Positions 30,781-33,438 of a DNA stretch of 33,438 bases are shown piece after piece. The notes beneath the pieces are model-generated. The model did no database searches. It worked only from the letters and a program-made list of their open reading frames with translations, and had not been told where the DNA came from. The stretch lies in assembly GCA_009691855.1 (NCBI GenBank), contig SIAI01000043.1:1-33438 (forward strand), written 5' to 3'. Both the position numbers and the translations under genes were made by a program. The DNA comes from Planctomycetota bacterium. Its GTDB lineage: Bacteria; Planctomycetota; UBA1135; GCA-002686595. Position 1 is the first letter of the stretch. Each line of letters begins with the position of its first letter.

Positions 30781-33438
30781 GTGAAGCCCGGACGCAGCAA
30801 GGACCTGGTCGCGCTGCTGGCGACGTGCAGCGCCCTGGGCCTGGGTTCCTTCCTGCTGCTGCGCGCGCGCGGCGCGCTGGGCGACGAGTGGACCGACGGC
30901 GCGCGGCGCTTCGCCTCGGCCAGCCAGGAGAGCGTGCGCCACGCGGTGTGGGACGCTCCGCAGCGCGTGGACGCGCTGGGCGAGGTGCGCGACCCGGCGC
31001 TCTCGCCCGATGGCCGCCTGCTGGTCTTCGCCAGCGGCGAGCGCGGCCTCAACGTCGAGCTGTTCGCGGCCGAGCTGGTGGACGGCGAGCTGCGCGAGCC
31101 GCACGCGCTGCTCACCCTGAACTCCCCCGCCGATGAGCTCGCACCAGCCTTCGCCGACGGCGGGTTGTACTTCGCCAGCGATCGCGCGGGCGGTGCGGGC
31201 GGCCTCGACCTGTGGCGTGCGCCCTACGCCGACGGGCAGTTCGGCGCGCCGGAGGCGCTCGCGCCGGGCGTGAACTCGGCCGCGGACGAGAGCGACCCCG
31301 CGCCACGGCCGGGCACGCGCGTGCTGGTGTTCTCCTCGAACCGCGCGCGGCCGGACTTCGACCTCTACGCCGCCGCGCCGGACGCGGACGGCTTCCTCAC
31401 CGTCGAGCCCCTGGGCGCGCTGAACGGCCCGCGCGAGGAACGCGAGCCGGCCTGGACCAGCGACGGGCGCGCGCTGTACTTCGCCTCGGATCGCACCGGC
31501 GGCGCGGGCGGCTACGATCTGTATCGCGCGTTGCTCTTCGCCGAAGGCTGGCAGGACGCGCGGCGCGTGGAAGAGCTCGCCAGCGCGCGCGACGAGCGCG
31601 GCCCGTGGACCAGCGCCGACGGCTTCGCGCTGTACTTCGAGGGCGCGGACGAGGCCGGTGCGCGGTTCCTGGAGCGCGCGCGCTCGCTGGAGCTCTTCCG
31701 CCTGCCGCCACCGACGGTGACGCTATCCCAGTGGCTGACGCTGGCCGCGCTGCTGCTGCTGGCGCTGCTGGCGCTGCTCGCCAAGCGTCGGAGCGCGCTC
31801 GACATCCTCTACAAGTGCTTCCTCGTCTCGCTCGTGCTGCACCTCCTGTTGATGCTGTACCTGCGCACGGTGGTGCCCGAGGAGCACAGCTACGACCTCG
31901 GCCCGGGCGCGGACAAGAGTTTCCGCGTGCGCCTCGCGCCGGACGAGGGCGCGCCGAGCGAGGTGCAGGCCCGACTCGGCCCCGCGGGCGCGCGCGCGGC
32001 GCTGGCGCCGGCGCGCGAACGCTTCGAGCCCACCGCGCTCGAGGCCGTACCGGCGAAGGTCGCGCTGGAGCTGCCCGAGCGCGCGACCGAGGCCGCGCCC
32101 GCCGCCGCCGCGCTCAGCGCCGAGACGCGGTCCGCGCCGGCCCCCGCCCTGGCCGAGCGCGAGGAAGCGCGCGCGCGCTATGCGACGCGCGCACCGGAGC
32201 TGGCCCTCGACGCGCCGGGCCCGAGCGCCTCGGCCGCGCCCGCAATCGCCCCCGCCGGCCCCACGCGCGTCGCGCCGAGCGCAACGCCGCTCGCCGCGGC
32301 CGAACCGACGCGCGTCGAGCTCGCCAGCAGCACGGACTCGGCGGCCGAACTCGCGCGCGGTGCCGCACCCACGGCCCTCGAGCGCGCCTCGGCCCGCGCA
32401 CCCTCGGCCACCTTGGACGCGCCCGACGAGCACTTCGCGCGCAGCGCGGGGGCCGCGCCGGGGCTGGAGTTCGACGCGCCGACGCCTGCGGTCGCGCGCG
32501 GCGCGACGAGCTCCGGCCCCGCGCGCGTCGTGCTGAGCCAGTCCACGCGTGGGCCGGCGCGGCCCGAGCCGAGCGCGAGCGAGCTGCCCAGCGCGGTCGG
32601 CTCGCCCGCGAACGAGGCTGCGCCCGCTCCCGGACGCATCGCGGAGCGCGCCTCCGAGGCGGCGAGCGACGCCGCGCCCGAGCTGCGCGTGCCGCGCGCC
32701 GTCGCGCCACCGCTGGCGAGCGCGGCGCGCGCCGAATTCGACGCCACCGACGGGCTCGCAGCCGCCAAGCGCGAGCGCGAGAACAACGCCAATGACAGCG
32801 GCCCGGCGCGCGCCGCGCTCGCGGCGAACGACGCCGCGCTCCCCAGCGCACCAGCGCCCTCCAGCGCAGGACTCGAGCTCGGCGCCAACGCTGCAGGCGA
32901 GGCACCGGCGCCCGCCATATCGCGCTCCGGAGCGCCACCGGTGACGGGCCAGGAATTCGCCGAGCGCGCACCCGAGCTGCGCGCACCGGGCGCCGTCGCG
33001 CCGCCGCTGGCGAGCGCGCCCCGCGCCGAGTTCGACGCCCTCGGCGAGCTCACGCCCACGAAGCGCGAGCACGAGGCCAGCCAGAGCTCCATTGGCCCGG
33101 CGCGCATGGCGGCGACGGACGAACCCGCGCACGCGGCGCGGCCCGAACCGGCCTCGGCTCAGCTCGAAGTCGACGCGGGTGGCACGAGCGTCGCGAACGC
33201 GCCGGCCTTCGAGCGCAGCTCAGCCTCGGAGGCCGGCGGTCCGCGACTCGCCGCGGCGCCCGAGCTGCGCGCGCCCGCGGGCGGCGCGGCGCTCCCGGCG
33301 CGCACGACTCCGAAGCCCGCCTTCGATGCCACCGCGGGGGCGGCGCGCGCGAGCCGCGCGAACGAGCGTGGCCCGAGCGCACCCGCGCGCGCCGCGCTGG
33401 CGCCGACGCGCGGCGCGCGCGGCGACGCGCCCAGGCCC
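30781..33438 (+). CDS. PD40 propeller plus TonB/TolA-like anchor and stalk (incomplete)
   Basis: An open frame of at least 886 codons that runs off the right edge. The GTG at 30781 is 4 nt after exbD. A membrane segment (residues 9-28) is followed by PD40/TolB-like blades near 71-88, 118-145, 170-188, 220-250 and 275-290 (ALSPDGRLLVFAS, GLYFASDRAGGAGGLDLW, ALYFASDRTGGAGGYDLY). A second membrane segment (317-334), a short basic loop and a third (342-360, KCFLVSLVLHLLLMLYL) follow. The third has S350-x3-H354, matching the Ser-x3-His motif of TonB and TolA anchors that couples to ExbB/ExbD. From 365 to the edge it is an Ala/Pro/Arg/Glu-rich stalk with imperfect repeats. The likely role is force transduction across the envelope, inferred from these parts. 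The C-terminal domain is outside the window. Confidence 0.85.
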   Translation, partial: MKPGRSKDLVALLATCSALGLGSFLLLRARGALGDEWTDGARRFASASQESVRHAVWDAPQRVDALGEVRDPALSPDGRLLVFASGERGLNVELFAAELVDGELREPHALLTLNSPADELAPAFADGGLYFASDRAGGAGGLDLWRAPYADGQFGAPEALAPGVNSAADESDPAPRPGTRVLVFSSNRARPDFDLYAAAPDADGFLTVEPLGALNGPREEREPAWTSDGRALYFASDRTGGAGGYDLYRALLFAEGWQDARRVEELASARDERGPWTSADGFALYFEGADEAGARFLERARSLELFRLPPPTVTLSQWLTLAALLLLALLALLAKRRSALDILYKCFLVSLVLHLLLMLYLRTVVPEEHSYDLGPGADKSFRVRLAPDEGAPSEVQARLGPAGARAALAPARERFEPTALEAVPAKVALELPERATEAAPAAAALSAETRSAPAPALAEREEARARYATRAPELALDAPGPSASAAPAIAPAGPTRVAPSATPLAAAEPTRVELASSTDSAAELARGAAPTALERASARAPSATLDAPDEHFARSAGAAPGLEFDAPTPAVARGATSSGPARVVLSQSTRGPARPEPSASELPSAVGSPANEAAPAPGRIAERASEAASDAAPELRVPRAVAPPLASAARAEFDATDGLAAAKRERENNANDSGPARAALAANDAALPSAPAPSSAGLELGANAAGEAPAPAISRSGAPPVTGQEFAERAPELRAPGAVAPPLASAPRAEFDALGELTPTKREHEASQSSIGPARMAATDEPAHAARPEPASAQLEVDAGGTSVANAPAFERSSASEAGGPRLAAAPELRAPAGGAALPARTTPKPAFDATAGAARASRANERGPSAPARAALAPTRGARGDAPRP
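32671..33438 (+). repeat. imperfect tandem repeats in the stalk region
   Basis: Within the last gene, segments containing APELR, then VAPPLASA, RAEFDA and GPAR recur. The conserved Glu codon is at 32680, 32974 and 33262, giving periods of 98 and 96 codons. Copies 1 and 2 are the closest; copy 3 is more diverged. Weaker forms of the same phrases occur upstream. This looks like growth of an extended stalk by internal duplication. Confidence 0.6.

Noticed and set aside
31212..33132. Long open frames on both strands over the last gene
   Set aside because: Out-of-frame or antisense to the frame starting at 30781, which has membrane segments, PD40 blades and is open to the window edge.
32671..33438. 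Possible CRISPR array
   Set aside because: The repeats are about 290 nt apart, imperfect and inside one open reading frame, so they are protein-level duplications.

Overview
This is a very G+C-rich bacterial chromosome segment with tightly packed genes. Many neighbours share 1 to 8 nt at stop/start junctions, and GTG starts are common. The mix of genes points to a Gram-negative-type envelope: a complete MoxR/Bat operon, a BlaI/M56 pair, an ExbB/ExbD pair beside TPR and propeller proteins, a kelch/LamG exported protein and a glycan-type cluster. A deep-branching high-G+C planctomycete is my best guess. Myxobacteria or other large-genome Gram-negatives are not excluded, and there is no rRNA or marker gene to settle it.

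Layout. 1-838 carries no intact gene: it has a long hairpin, a dispersed repeat and the decayed remains of a LamG-domain gene. 839-3031 (-) is an exported LamG/kelch protein. 3188-6088 (+) holds a degenerate histidine-phosphatase-like protein, a GT4 glycosyltransferase and an SGNH hydrolase. 6089-6682 is a non-coding gap full of inverted repeats. 6683-10996 (-) is a three-gene unit: a sulfatase-fold protein without its metal ligands and two GT4 glycosyltransferases, bounded by copies of a 17-nt repeat. 11093-12334 (-) is a Tat-type amidohydrolase. 12389-20913 (-) is the Bat operon in the order moxR, DUF58, DUF4381-like, batA, batB-batC fusion, batD, batE.

20914-21362 is the divergent control region, with a palindrome placed like a BlaI operator. 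21363-26328 (+) is blaI, an M56 (BlaR1-type) peptidase and a 933-residue exported coiled-coil protein, apparently one operon. 26454 to the right edge (+) is a 1019-residue TPR protein, ExbB/TolQ, ExbD/TolR and a large open-ended protein. That last protein joins a TolB-like PD40 propeller to a TonB/TolA-like membrane anchor and an Ala/Pro-rich stalk.

How they may work together. The Bat operon is a known MoxR-VWA envelope module. The BlaI/M56 pair probably senses an envelope signal and controls itself and the coiled-coil protein. The last four genes look like a rearranged Tol-Pal-like energy-transducing complex in which TolB-like and TolA-like parts are one polypeptide. This and the BlaI/M56/coiled-coil operon are the best candidates for undescribed biology here. 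All family calls come from reading motifs; no database search was run.
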